The notes beneath the pieces were generated by a model that was given only the letters and a program-made list of their open reading frames with translations, was not told the DNA's origin and searched no databases. 64,000 nucleotides of DNA from NCBI GenBank assembly GCA_003551005.1, contig PULR01000063.1:1-64000 (forward strand), read 5' to 3'. The position numbers and the translations under genes are program-made. Origin of the DNA: Mollicutes bacterium (GTDB lineage: Bacteria; Bacillota_I; Bacilli_A; Izemoplasmatales; Izemoplasmataceae). This document shows, piece by piece, positions 50,252 to 59,184 of this stretch; positions within the stretch are counted from its first letter, which is position 1, and each line of letters begins with the position of its first letter.

Positions 50252-50596
50252 ATGAAAAGCCGGATCCTTGCAGGTTTAGTGAGTGGAGCTATTTTAGGGG
50301 TTTTCTGCATCATCGGTGCTTCCACACGCAATCCGGATGCCACCGGCGGCTTCTTCTTCGCGTTCTGGTTCAACCGGGTCGTCATGGGCCTGGCGATCGG
50401 CATGACAGGAAACGCTTCGCGCAATGTCATGCTTGCGAAGGGGCTCATTCTGGGAACCGTCATCTCCTTCGCCTTCTTCAGCACCACCGGTTTCGAAGAC
50501 CTCCTTGGATTCCTCGCCGGCATCGTCTACGGCGTGATCATCGGGCTCGCGGTTTATCTGGCCCAGAAATACAGAGAGCCGGAGATAGAACATTAA
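50252..50596 (+). CDS. Hypothetical four-helix membrane protein
   Basis: 114 residues, Gly-rich, with four predicted helices: ILAGLVSGAILGVFCIIG, FAFWFNRVVMGLAIGM, GLILGTVISFAFFS and LAGIVYGVIIGLAVYL. The start is supported by GAAAGGGTGATGATTC. Family not recognised, though similar small membrane proteins occur in many Firmicutes. A terminator follows at 50675. Confidence 0.65.
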   Translation: MKSRILAGLVSGAILGVFCIIGASTRNPDATGGFFFAFWFNRVVMGLAIGMTGNASRNVMLAKGLILGTVISFAFFSTTGFEDLLGFLAGIVYGVIIGLAVYLAQKYREPEIEH

Positions 50597-50674
50597 GCAT
50601 CACCATGTCCTGATAAAAAAATGTTATGGACCGTTACTAATCACTTTGACAATCGACACGGTCGCCGACAATCA

Positions 50675-50707
50675 AAAAGGAGTAACCCGCGCGGGATTAC
50701 TCCTTTT
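50675..50707. terminator. Bidirectional-looking terminator
   Basis: AAAAGGAGTAA (50675-50685) pairs with TTACTCCTTTT (50697-50707), with an inner CCCG/CGGG stem. Confidence 0.85.
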
Positions 50708-51215
50708 CATATGTGCTCGTTGGATTCATGTATGCTGCTTCTCTAGCATGAAAAGCTGAATATGATTCCACTCGTGGTCTGCTCAACAGCTACAAATACG
50801 AAAAACAAGAAGATATTACAGCTGAATTGAAAGAAATCTATTAACCCTTAACAACACAAGTTTGTGTTCTTCACTATTGAAATCCCCACTGGACCGATAT
50901 CTGCGAGATAGACCCATCCCTTCTTGGGGATCTTACTGAAAATCTACTGCACAACGTCCATCAGTGTACAAGACAGTGCTCTTGAAGGCGTTCACCCTGG
51001 GAAACGAGACGGGAGAGAGGAGGCCGGCTTCCCGCACTCGTCAAAGTTGAAAATCCTATGGTATACTGAACTAACAGTCATTCTGGTTTGACGGATTAGA
51101 GGGTGGATGCCCGGCAATGGACCTTTACGACTCAAAAGAGAGCTTTAAAACACTTGCTTGTTTGGATTAAATTGAGCATGCATGGTGCGTAGCGTGTACT
51201 GAAGGGAGCTGTGCG
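50708..51215. other. Intergenic region with candidate promoter and leader
   Basis: 508 bases without a supported gene. An extended -10, TGGTATACT near 51059-51067, would start a leader of about 140 bases ahead of the DUF2284 gene. The GGATGCCCGG stretch near 51106 looks able to fold but matches no riboswitch that I know. Confidence 0.4.
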
Positions 51216-51752
51216 ATGAGAAAAGAACCGATTGAATCCCTACTTGTCGAATATGGTTTCAAGGATTTCCGCTGGGTCGCGCCGGAAGCGATCGCCGTCA
51301 GGCAGTGGGTGCGTTTCCTGTGTGTCGAAAGTTGTCCTTCATACGGGAAGAAGGCCGTCTGCCCGCCGCATGTCCCCGCGATTGAAGAATGTGAACGGTT
51401 CTTCTCCGAGTATCATGCGGCGATTCTGATTCGCTTTGAAATGAAGGCGCATCATCGGGATGACGACCCGGAGGTATTCCAGGATATCGACCGGCGCCTG
51501 ATCGAGCTGGAGAAACGTCTGTTCTTCGAGGGTCATCCCAAGGTCATTGTGCTGCCGGCCACCATCTGCTATCGATGCGAGGAGTGTGCAGGAAGGAAGG
51601 ACTTATGTCGTCACAAAGAGAGCGCCCGGCCCACGCCCGAAGCACTGGGGGTCGACCTCTTCGAGACCGTGAAGAGTGTCGGGTATCCCTTAAAGGTCAT
51701 AAAGGACCTAGACGAGACCATGAACCGCTATGCGCTGCTCATGGTCGATTGA
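51216..51752 (+). CDS. DUF2284 Cys-rich metal-binding protein
   Basis: 178 residues. Conserved Cys groups: FLCVESCPSYGKKAVCPPHVP near residues 32-52 (C-x3-C-x8-C, with the CPP motif) and ICYRCEECAGRKDLCRHKESARP near 113-135. These fit the predicted metal/iron-sulfur-binding DUF2284 family found mostly in anaerobes; no biochemical role is established that I know of. The start follows AAGGGAGCTGTGCG. The frame beyond its TGA stays open for 22 codons (see next entry). Confidence 0.85.
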   Translation: MRKEPIESLLVEYGFKDFRWVAPEAIAVRQWVRFLCVESCPSYGKKAVCPPHVPAIEECERFFSEYHAAILIRFEMKAHHRDDDPEVFQDIDRRLIELEKRLFFEGHPKVIVLPATICYRCEECAGRKDLCRHKESARPTPEALGVDLFETVKSVGYPLKVIKDLDETMNRYALLMVD

Positions 51753-51821
51753 TCCACGGAGGTCTTCGTCTATGACATCAAAAAGACCGTCGTCACCCTG
51801 CCGCAATATGTTGAGAATTAA
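51753..51821 (+). other. In-frame open extension after the DUF2284 stop
   Basis: Immediately after the TGA the same frame continues STEVFVYDIKKTVVTLPQY and VEN before a TAA at 51819-51821, then the terminator. The text looks protein-like, so the TGA may be a recent nonsense mutation, or this may be the tail of a deleted downstream gene. No start codon or ribosome site of its own is seen. Confidence 0.4.
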
Positions 51822-51840
51822 CACCCCGTCGAACCCTGAC

Positions 51841-51871
51841 AATGACGCGGCTTCTAGCTGCGTCATTTTTT
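51841..51871 (+). terminator. Terminator after DUF2284
   Basis: AATGACGC (51841-51848) pairs with GCGTCATT (51860-51867), with an inner GCT/AGC pairing, followed by TTTT. Confidence 0.85.
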
Positions 51872-52569
51872 GTGTCTTTTGTCGTCGTGGGCGATTCCCT
51901 TCACAAAAAAATCTTTAAATAAGTTTTTTCCAAGTATAAAAAACTGCACCCCTTGACTGGATCAAGCGAATCCAGACTGCGGGGCGCAGAACCATGCGGG
52001 TGAGACCGGTAACACTTTTCATAGGTGAGTGAAGCGTTTGATATCAATGCCACCGATGGATGGTCCCGGTTCTTCTGTTTGGAGCGGAGAATGAGTCCGC
52101 CCAGGCCGAGTGTCAGAATCGTGAACAAAACGCCCCAAGCATTTTGACTCTCCCGGTTATTACTCACTGCAGATTCCCCTCTGGATTGTTTGGTAGTAAT
52201 CTTCGTCGACAACTGTAAAAACCTAAGGACAAAGCTTTCAATTATACTTTTATTACATCAAGTCATTTTGGATTTTCAAAATCCGCTTTACTTGCGTGTC
52301 TCGCATGGGTTGTCTATCACGTTTAGAAAGTTTCTGGGATCGCGTATCACCATGTATCTTCCAACCAACCGGGAAATCTTCCGTCCTGTGGTCGTGAGCA
52401 GCACCACCCAACTCCAGATGCGAGTATCTGTTGAAGATAGTTAAAGAATGCATTCTAACATGCCTCAATAATCTGCGCGGTTTGTAAAGCTGTGGATTGG
52501 TTAGCTAGTAAAACTCTGATTTCCAACAGAGGACGATAAGTAGAAGAGCATGGATTGTTGAATAATTCC
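51872..52569. other. About 700 bases without a convincing gene
   Basis: A minus-strand frame at 51901-52212 contains one plausible helix (WGVLFTILTLGLGGLILR) after a hydrophilic stretch, but the rest is not protein-like and the ribosome site is weak. It may be a decayed small membrane protein. Nothing else recognised; composition is AT-rich. Confidence 0.35.
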
Positions 52570-52600
52570 ATAAAAAGAAGAACCCGAACGTCCGTCCGGG
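52570..52600 (-). terminator. Terminator of the MurNAc operon
   Basis: CCCGAACG (52583-52590) pairs with CGTCCGGG (52593-52600) with one G-U pair, the innermost pairs forming the loop; the minus-strand transcript continues TTCTTCTTTTTAT. Confidence 0.7.
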
Positions 52601-52628
52601 CTCAATGAAAAGGGGTATGTAAGGGGGG

Positions 52629-53096
52629 CTATATTTCCTCATGGATCACAAGTTCCAACATCGCTTCACCAGAAGCTTTTCTTCCCTCACGCAAGGATAG
52701 TTGCTTGACTCTATCCATGTTGGTGATGACAATCGGTGTGATGAGGGGCTTGTCGTGCTTCTGAACTTTTTTGGGATTGACTTTGATCAGGGGGTCTCCT
52801 GTCTGCACGCGATCGCCTTCGGCAACAAAGGATTTAAATCCCTTCCCTTTGAGGTAGACTGTATCGAGTCCGATGTGAATCATGATTTCGAGGCCTTCCT
52901 CATTTCTAAACGAGACCGCGTGCTTGCTTGGGAATACATGCATGATCTCTCCCGCGCATGGCGCGCGGAAAAGGAAGGTCTCGGGTTCGATGGCCGCACC
53001 GTCCCCCATCATTTTATCCGCGAATACTTGATCGGGAACGTTTTCCATTTTCTTCACTACGCCGTCTACCGGGGCATACAATGTCGATGTCATCAT
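52629..53096 (-). CDS. PTS glucose-type EIIA (Crr-like)
   Basis: 155 residues. The two active-site His residues are His59 in FPSKHAVSF and His74 in IMIHIGLDTV, with the 15-residue spacing of E. coli EIIA-Glc (His75/His90). PVDGVVKKMENVPDQVFADK at the N-terminus and GDPLIKVN complete the fold. It passes phosphate from HPr to the EIIB domain of MurP, which has no EIIA of its own. It is the last gene of the MurNAc operon, 14 bases after mupG. The ATG at 53096 follows GAGGCGGGAA. Confidence 0.92.
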   Translation of the reverse strand: MMTSTLYAPVDGVVKKMENVPDQVFADKMMGDGAAIEPETFLFRAPCAGEIMHVFPSKHAVSFRNEEGLEIMIHIGLDTVYLKGKGFKSFVAEGDRVQTGDPLIKVNPKKVQKHDKPLITPIVITNMDRVKQLSLREGRKASGEAMLELVIHEEI

Positions 53097-53110
53097 TTCC
53101 CGCCTCTCGT

Positions 53111-54151
53111 TCAAAGCTTGATAAAGCGTATCTTCTTGCCGTTCGCCAGACTTTCCAGCATCCCGCGATACTTCTCATCGACAGTCCCGATGACATTGAC
53201 ACGTTCATCCTGAGGCTTGTCTCGCTTGATGATCTGAATCTCGCCAGAATAGCGTTTGTAGCGCTTATTGTCGATGGTGATCGCGCCGGCTTCGCGGGTT
53301 GTCGTGTGGCAGGGCTCGATGGTCTCCCCTGCGCTTGCATACATCCGGGACTCTTTCAACCGAAGCAGTGACGCCGGGGAATCGGGGCGGATGGTAAAGG
53401 TGGTCTCATATAAATATTCATAATCGGAAACGAATGCGACCGGGATGCGGATGATTCCATCGTGCATGGTCGCTTCAATCAATTGACGCTGATGATCGGA
53501 TAGCGTCGCATCGCCGATCATCACCGAGGCAACGTTGTAGCGGTGCAGAAGCTCGATAAAAGATGCGTAAGGGGGAAGGGACCGATGGTGTTCAAGGGTG
53601 GGCAGCCCTTCGTGTATCGGGCCCCGTTTCAAGTCGTCTCCGGGGATGAAAGCCATGGTTGAGACGCCCAGATGGTTCAATCTATTGTTGAGCGAGTTGA
53701 ACAGCGTTTCATCCAGTCCCGTCTCCGGCCGTGGATAGAAATTGTGCAGCGCCCAGACTTCGCCTTGAAGACGTTCAATTAGTTCCTGGTTTACAATCGT
53801 GGCATTCAAAACAACGGGAACCTTCTCGTTCATGGCGAGAATCTCCTCGTCATCAAAGCCGAAATCGGGGCGTACGGCATCGAGCTGCAAGGTATCGACC
53901 ATGGCGGGAAAATCGGTATTCAGATAGTCAAACGTCCGCTTGGAAATATCGGCAATCACCTTGAAGCCCCGCGCTTTCAGCCAGGTGCACATGGTGGCGG
54001 CGTTCGAGGGATAATCCGGAATTGCTTCGTACTCTTCTTGAAGATGGAGGGAAGTGAATATCGTATATCCACTTCCCGCCATTGTCTTCAGCATGGGTTT
54101 TTGTCGGTCAAAATGGGAAAGATAGACCGAAAAACCCAGTGTGTCAAACAT
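53111..54151 (-). CDS. mupG: 6-phospho-N-acetylmuramidase MupG (DUF871)
   Basis: 346 residues of the DUF871/MupG family: LGFSVYLSHFD at the N-terminus, TIFTSLHLQEE, VIADISKRTFDYL, VRPDFGFDDEEI with the putative catalytic acidic residues, ALHNFYPRPETGLD, and a C-terminal smaller domain with IGTVDEKYRGMLESL. In Staphylococcus aureus MupG cleaves MurNAc-6-P-GlcNAc to MurNAc-6-P and GlcNAc. Its presence implies that the imported and phosphorylated substrate is the disaccharide as well as MurNAc itself. It overlaps murP by 8 bases. Confidence 0.92.
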   Translation of the reverse strand: MFDTLGFSVYLSHFDRQKPMLKTMAGSGYTIFTSLHLQEEYEAIPDYPSNAATMCTWLKARGFKVIADISKRTFDYLNTDFPAMVDTLQLDAVRPDFGFDDEEILAMNEKVPVVLNATIVNQELIERLQGEVWALHNFYPRPETGLDETLFNSLNNRLNHLGVSTMAFIPGDDLKRGPIHEGLPTLEHHRSLPPYASFIELLHRYNVASVMIGDATLSDHQRQLIEATMHDGIIRIPVAFVSDYEYLYETTFTIRPDSPASLLRLKESRMYASAGETIEPCHTTTREAGAITIDNKRYKRYSGEIQIIKRDKPQDERVNVIGTVDEKYRGMLESLANGKKIRFIKL

Positions 54152-55562
54152 TCTCCAGCTCTTTTACACGGACGAGGAAATGCGTGACGATGAATCCGCC
54201 AATGTAGGAAATGACCAGTCCAATCACATACAGGACCATGCCGTCAAGCACACCCTGCATGAGCGGGATGGCGACCAGTCCCGAGGGTCCCCATGCGCCG
54301 GCGGTGACGCCGGCGACCATGACAAAGGCGCCTCCGAAACCGGCTCCGAGCCCCGCGGTGATGAAGGGCTTGCCCAGAGGCAGCGTCACACCGTAGATGA
54401 GCGGTTCGCCAATACCCAGGACGCCGGCCGGCAGCGCACCGGCGATGACGGACTTCATGCGCTGATGGTTGATCTTGCGGGCTTTCAGATAGATAGCCAG
54501 TGCCGCACCGACCTGTCCCGCACCCGCCATGGCGAGAACAGGGAACAAGGGCACGCCGCCGAGCTCTTCAAGCTGGATAGCATAGATGGGAATCAAACCA
54601 TGATGCATGCCCACCAGCACCAGTGGCAAGAAGAGCGCGGCCAGAATAAAGCCGGAAATGAGATTCACAACCGTGTATTCGGACCCGATGAACAGCTGGA
54701 GGAACGCAATGAGCCCATCGGAGAGGAAACCCGTGAGCGGCATGATGCCGAGCACGACGATCAACGTCGTCACGAGGATGCTGATGATTGGAGTGAGGAT
54801 GATGTCCAGCGTATCAGGCACGCGTTTGCGGACGAACTTCTCGACTTTGGCGAGGATGTACACGGAAATGATGACCCCGATGATCCCGCCTTTGCCTGTC
54901 GTCAGGATGGATTCGAGCGGCTCCGCTTCGTTGAACAATCCCAGAATCTGCGAGATTTCATCGATCTCACCCGAGATTGTTATCGCGCCAATCATGCCAC
55001 CCAGGCCGAGCGTGGCCCCGAACTGTCTCGCTGAATTGATGCCGACGAATATGGCAAAATAGCCGAGAAATCCCGTTCCGATCAAGGCGAAGAGATTCGC
55101 GACGAGCAACCAGAAGTCATTTTCTGTCCCGGTCTCGAAGATGACATCGGAGAGACCACTGAAGATACCGGCGGCGATGATGGCCGGGATGAGCGGGATG
55201 AAAATGTTGGCGATCGTCTCAAGACCGCGACGGAAAGGACCTTTCTGCTGGCGACCCTTGATATCTTCCTTGGTCTCCTCCCAGTCTTCTGTGACGGCGG
55301 ATTCAAGCTCGATGCCGAAATCCTCGGAAAAGATGTCGATGATCTTCTTCGCTTTTCCGGGTCCGACAACCACCTGCAGTGTGGATTCTCCTTGAACGCC
55401 CATGACACCCTCGGTTTCCTGAAGTGCTTCCCGGTCTACTTTCGAGGGGTCCTTGAGACGTATCCGGATGCGCGTCATGCATGGACTTGCGGCGCGGATG
55501 TTCTCCTTGCCGCCGATCTGTTCGATAATCGTCTGTGCGAGTTGTTTGTTGTCGACTGCCAT
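54144..55562 (-). CDS. murP: PTS EIIBC, N-acetylmuramic acid (MurP-type)
   Basis: 472 residues. An N-terminal EIIB domain (~1-80) carries the phosphocysteine in RAASPCMTRIRIRLKD near residue 29; a linker leads to a glucose-superfamily EIIC (~110-465) with FIPLIPAIIAAGIFSGL, GMIGAITISGEI and GVLGIGEPLIYGVTLPLGKPF. There is no EIIA domain, and the stand-alone EIIA is encoded two genes on. Position between murQ and mupG identifies the substrate as MurNAc or MurNAc-GlcNAc. A 95-base gap separates it from murQ. Confidence 0.92.
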   Translation of the reverse strand: MAVDNKQLAQTIIEQIGGKENIRAASPCMTRIRIRLKDPSKVDREALQETEGVMGVQGESTLQVVVGPGKAKKIIDIFSEDFGIELESAVTEDWEETKEDIKGRQQKGPFRRGLETIANIFIPLIPAIIAAGIFSGLSDVIFETGTENDFWLLVANLFALIGTGFLGYFAIFVGINSARQFGATLGLGGMIGAITISGEIDEISQILGLFNEAEPLESILTTGKGGIIGVIISVYILAKVEKFVRKRVPDTLDIILTPIISILVTTLIVVLGIMPLTGFLSDGLIAFLQLFIGSEYTVVNLISGFILAALFLPLVLVGMHHGLIPIYAIQLEELGGVPLFPVLAMAGAGQVGAALAIYLKARKINHQRMKSVIAGALPAGVLGIGEPLIYGVTLPLGKPFITAGLGAGFGGAFVMVAGVTAGAWGPSGLVAIPLMQGVLDGMVLYVIGLVISYIGGFIVTHFLVRVKELENV

Positions 55563-55657
55563 TCAAAATTCTCCCCTCTTTTTTTATTATTGTGGTGTGA
55601 TAGGAAAGATGAACCCTTACTGCGCTCGGAAATCACCTCCATACAAAGAACACTAAA

Positions 55658-56548
55658 CTATAAGATTGCTTCGCGGACGTGGCCATCCGCGGCTTCAAGG
55701 CGCCTCTTTGCCTCCTGGTTGCTGCAGCTGGCAAGAATCATGACAATAGCGGTCTTGACAGCGCCTTCCGCTTCTTCAAGCGTCTGCTCTGCAACAGTGT
55801 GTTCAACGCCTGTTGCTTCGACGACAATGTCGACCGAACGCCGCTTGAGTTTCTCATTGGTTATCTGCAGATCTACCATGTAGTTCTTGAATACTTTGCC
55901 TAGACCGACCATTGTGAATGTGGAGAGCATATTCACTACCATCTTCTGAGCCGTTCCGGCCTTCAACCGGGTCGAGCCCGTGAGTACTTCCGGGCCTGTG
56001 ACCGGTTCGATGGCTATGTCAGCGTGCCTGCCGATCACGGAAGCTTTGTTGTTGGCTACAGCGACCGTGGCCGCACCTTTCTGCTTGGCGTATTTTATGC
56101 CCTCGACGACGTAGGGAGTGCGGCCGCTCGCCGCGAGACCGACCAGGACATCCTTCTGAGAAAAACCGATGTTCTCGAGGTCCTCTTGTGCCATGGTCTG
56201 GCTGTCTTCCGCGCCTTCAACAGCCTTCATGAATGCTTTTGTCCCTCCTGCGAGCAGTCCTTGAACCTTGTCCGGTGAAACGCCGAATGTCGGCGGGCAT
56301 TCCACTGCATCCATCAACCCGATGCGTCCGCTGGAGCCGGCACCCATGTAGATCAGCCGTCCGCCGGATTGAAGACGGTTCTTGATGATTTCAATCGCTG
56401 CTTTTATATGGGGAATCTCATCTCTGACAGCACTAGCGACGGCGGCGTCTTCAGTATTCATGACTTTCAGACCTTCTTCGAGGTCCATGGAATCCAGATC
56501 CCGGGTTTTATCGTTGCTCGTTTCCGTGGTTAGTGTGTCTAGCTTCAT
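55658..56548 (-). CDS. murQ: N-acetylmuramic acid 6-phosphate etherase
   Basis: 296 residues with the MurQ SIS fold: LIYMGAGSSGRIGLMDAVEC, PTFGVSPDKVQGLLAGG, AVEGAEDSQTMAQEDL (catalytic Glu region), VGLAASGRTPYVVEGI, and VEVSGPEVLTGSTRLKAGTA-like EPVTGPEVLTGSTRLKAGTA. It cleaves the lactyl ether of MurNAc-6-P to give GlcNAc-6-P and D-lactate. The start overlaps the regulator stop by one base (TGATG), with AAGGAGAAGGACTG upstream. Confidence 0.95.
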   Translation of the reverse strand: MKLDTLTTETSNDKTRDLDSMDLEEGLKVMNTEDAAVASAVRDEIPHIKAAIEIIKNRLQSGGRLIYMGAGSSGRIGLMDAVECPPTFGVSPDKVQGLLAGGTKAFMKAVEGAEDSQTMAQEDLENIGFSQKDVLVGLAASGRTPYVVEGIKYAKQKGAATVAVANNKASVIGRHADIAIEPVTGPEVLTGSTRLKAGTAQKMVVNMLSTFTMVGLGKVFKNYMVDLQITNEKLKRRSVDIVVEATGVEHTVAEQTLEEAEGAVKTAIVMILASCSNQEAKRRLEAADGHVREAIL

Positions 56549-57393
56549 CAGTCCTTCTCCTTTCTAATATGAGTGCGTGCGATCATTTTCAAGGACGTTT
56601 CATATTGTCTGTTGGCATACGTCGTATAGAGGATGTCAACGACAGACAGCTGTGCCATTCTCGAGGACATGGCGCCACTTCTGAAGATGGATTCATTAGC
56701 AGCGATGAAGAGATTGTAATCGCAAAGGTCGGCAATAGCTGAAGACCCATAGCGTGTGATCGACACGGTGGGGACGCGGTTTTCTTTCATCGATTCGAGG
56801 CAACGGATGATTTCCTGGGTCTTCCCCGAATAGGAGATGGCAATGCCCAAGTCCTGACTGGTCATGTTCCTTGCTGTCAGCCACTGTACATGCCAATCCT
56901 CCGCAATCGTAATGTGCTTGTTCAAGCGCAGAAGCTTCTGCTGCAGATCGCGAGCGACATTGAAGGATGAACCGAGGCCGAAGGCGCAGATGTTATCTGC
57001 CTTCATGAGCAAATCCACTGTCTTATCCACGACATCATAATCCAGTAGATTCAGCGTGTCCTCTAAAGACAGGATATTCTTGCGTGTAATCTTATCGGCA
57101 ATCTCCTTGACGCTGTCGCCCTTGGTAATCTCGCTTTCGTCCTCTTGCGGTGTCTTTTTGCGCATGGCGAGTTCATAAATCAGGGAATGGATGAAGTCCT
57201 TGTAACCCTTGAAGCCGAGACGCTTGCATAGCCGGATGGCCGTCGATGCCGAAGCGTAGCTCCGTTTGGCCAGTTCATGGACGGTGAGGTCGGCGGTCTC
57301 CTCGGGGTTGTCGAGTATGAAGCGGACAATCGCCTTTTCTGTTGCGTGTGCGTGGGGATAATATTCCCTCAGTTTAATCAGTGCGTTCTGCAT
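56548..57393 (-). CDS. murR: RpiR-family regulator (MurR-like)
   Basis: 281 residues: an N-terminal HTH_6 domain (~1-80) with SYASASTAIRLCKRLGFKGY, then a SIS ligand-binding domain (~110-265) with ICAFGLGSSFNVARDL and IAISYSGKTQEIIRCL. The RpiR family includes MurR, which in E. coli represses murQP and binds MurNAc-6-P. It is the first gene of the MurNAc operon and lies next to a consensus promoter with an inverted repeat, so repression lifted by MurNAc-6-P is likely. Confidence 0.92.
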   Translation of the reverse strand: MQNALIKLREYYPHAHATEKAIVRFILDNPEETADLTVHELAKRSYASASTAIRLCKRLGFKGYKDFIHSLIYELAMRKKTPQEDESEITKGDSVKEIADKITRKNILSLEDTLNLLDYDVVDKTVDLLMKADNICAFGLGSSFNVARDLQQKLLRLNKHITIAEDWHVQWLTARNMTSQDLGIAISYSGKTQEIIRCLESMKENRVPTVSITRYGSSAIADLCDYNLFIAANESIFRSGAMSSRMAQLSVVDILYTTYANRQYETSLKMIARTHIRKEKD

Positions 57394-57412
57394 GATTGTT
57401 CCCCCTTAGATT

Positions 57413-57455
57413 ACCCGACCGCTTTTATTATCGGTCGGGTGGAATTATGTGTCAA
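57413..57455 (-). promoter_or_regulatory. MurNAc operon promoter with 9-bp inverted-repeat operator
   Basis: On the minus strand TTGACA (57450-57455), a 17-base spacer and GATAAT (57427-57432) form a near-consensus promoter. ACCCGACCG (57413-57421) and CGGTCGGGT (57432-57440) are perfect inverted repeats with a 10-base AT-rich spacer that contains most of the -10 box. This is the expected layout for a dimeric repressor blocking RNA polymerase, most simply the adjacent RpiR-family protein. Confidence 0.8.
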
Positions 57456-58079
57456 TGCACCATAACATAAACGGAATAATGTTTCACGTTTTGAATATTT
57501 TTTAGTGATTTGCCTCTTTTCATGAAACTTATCTCAAAATCAAGGGTCTCCACTACTAATTTTTGTATTACCTTACACCTTTGTTTACTTACTCTCCACC
57601 CGTTTATGAAAGCTTCATAGCTCACTTCTTTTATAGATAAAACGACAGCCAAGCGAAAAATGCGCAATCCCCGGTAGTCGATCACACTTAGAAATATGTG
57701 TACCCTTAACGTCTAGTTATCAACAGACTCAGGTTCACTCATTAAACCTCAAGAGGCGATGGGGGCATTGTTAATAATCTGCCTTTGTTTTTCACGTGTC
57801 TTAGGTGAAGAGAGAGTTAAGCGTTAGAAGCGCGAATTTGAGTTCGCTTCTATTGCGTTTTATCAACCAACCATTTACACTTATAAAGACACTGACAACT
57901 GTATGCAGCTAGCATTATTTATGAGAAATGTTGGGCCTGAAACTCTGATAAAGGCCAGTCGCAACAAGCTTGTGATGGCTACCCATGAATCAATGCCTAT
58001 CCTAAATACCCCGTTGGTTTTGAATGTTTCCATTGCCTCGGGTTATGTTCGCTCAAACTGTGAAAGGGGGGAGGATCTC
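57456..58079. other. Intergenic region, AT-rich
   Basis: 624 bases between the divergent MurNAc operon and EamA gene. No coding frame is supported. An AGAAGCG/CGCTTCT hairpin lies at 57826-57851, without a T-run. A frame upstream of the EamA ATG is open but not protein-like. Confidence 0.45.
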
Positions 58080-58961
58080 ATGCGCCATTTCGGCATTATT
58101 CTGATCATGCTTTCCGCTTTTTTCTGGGCCGTCAGCGGCGGGATCTCGACCTTTCTGATGAACCATGGCCATTCCCCTTTCATCATTGCGTTCTTCCGCG
58201 GGTTTTTAGCTCTTCCCTTTTTTCTTGCGTGGAGTGCTCGGATGCCTCTGCGCCGCGTCTTTCAGTGGAACAAGTGGTCCTGGCTCGCCGGTGCCGGCGT
58301 GGTGGGGAATTTCACCTTCTATCTCTTCAGCATTGAAGCGGCCGGGCTTCCGATCGCCATCACCCTGATGTATACGGCCCCTGCATTCGTGCTGCTAATC
58401 TCCCTGCTGGGCGGTTTCGAGAAATCGACGCTTTCGAAGTGGCTGCATGTAGGGGCCGTCATCGCAGGCATCGTGCTATTGACGCAAGCTTATAATCTGG
58501 ATAATCAAGCAATCAGCCTCGCGGGCATAGTTTCCGGGATTCTCTCGGGCATCTCCTACACCGTGTTCATTTTCGCCTTCACCCTTGCATCCAGAACCAA
58601 TCATGTCGGGGTGTCGCTGCTGCATGCGTTCTTGGTGTTCTCACTCCTTCTCGGAATCGCCATCAATCCCATCGAGGCCGCACAGTCGCTTCTCAGCGTG
58701 GATGTCGGCTGGTTCATCCTGCTGGGGGCATTGGGGGCGGGACTGTCGTTTTCCCTTTACCTTTACGGTCTCCGCCGGACATTGCCGACCACCGCCTCCC
58801 TGGTGGCAATGATCGAGCCGGTGACGGCATCCTTGATCGGCATCTTCATTTTCAACGATTATCTCAATGTTGTGCAGGCAGTGGGCATGGTGATTATCCT
58901 GCTGGCTATTGCCCACTATAGTTTCAAAAGTCGCGGTGGCGAAGAATTCTCTACTGCATAA
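58080..58961 (+). CDS. EamA/DMT-family transporter
   Basis: 293 residues from the ATG at 58080, with AAAGGGGGGAGGATCTC upstream. Ten helices form two EamA repeats: LSAFFWAVSGGISTFLM opens the first, GIVSGILSGISYTVFIFA the second. FYLFSIEAAGLPIAITLMYTAP and VAMIEPVTASLIGIFIF are the family landmark loops (each ending with the conserved Glu/Pro region). It is a drug/metabolite-type exporter or importer of unknown substrate. Confidence 0.9.
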   Translation: MRHFGIILIMLSAFFWAVSGGISTFLMNHGHSPFIIAFFRGFLALPFFLAWSARMPLRRVFQWNKWSWLAGAGVVGNFTFYLFSIEAAGLPIAITLMYTAPAFVLLISLLGGFEKSTLSKWLHVGAVIAGIVLLTQAYNLDNQAISLAGIVSGILSGISYTVFIFAFTLASRTNHVGVSLLHAFLVFSLLLGIAINPIEAAQSLLSVDVGWFILLGALGAGLSFSLYLYGLRRTLPTTASLVAMIEPVTASLIGIFIFNDYLNVVQAVGMVIILLAIAHYSFKSRGGEEFSTA

Positions 58962-59184
58962 CCATTGTTTTGCAGCATAGCAATCTTTCATTAAAGAGCG
59001 GTCTGTTATGCGCAGACTTGTTGAATCGTGTCATATAATGGTATGCTTAGCTTGAAGAGTCCCGGCTTTCCCACCCGCTTGCATAGGAATGGCAGGTTCA
59101 TCGACGTGGGAAAGAGAGCCGGGCCCCGGTGAAATTAAAGATGCTAGGAATCGTTCATCTATGAAAAATCGAGGGGGAAGATTC

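Noticed and set aside
51750-51821. Selenocysteine at the DUF2284 TGA
   Set aside because: No SECIS-like hairpin is evident and the codon lies at the natural family end, so selenocysteine is not supported.
51901-52212. 103-residue minus-strand frame with one helix
   Set aside because: Only a short part looks protein-like and the start is weak; kept only as a note in the intergenic entry.
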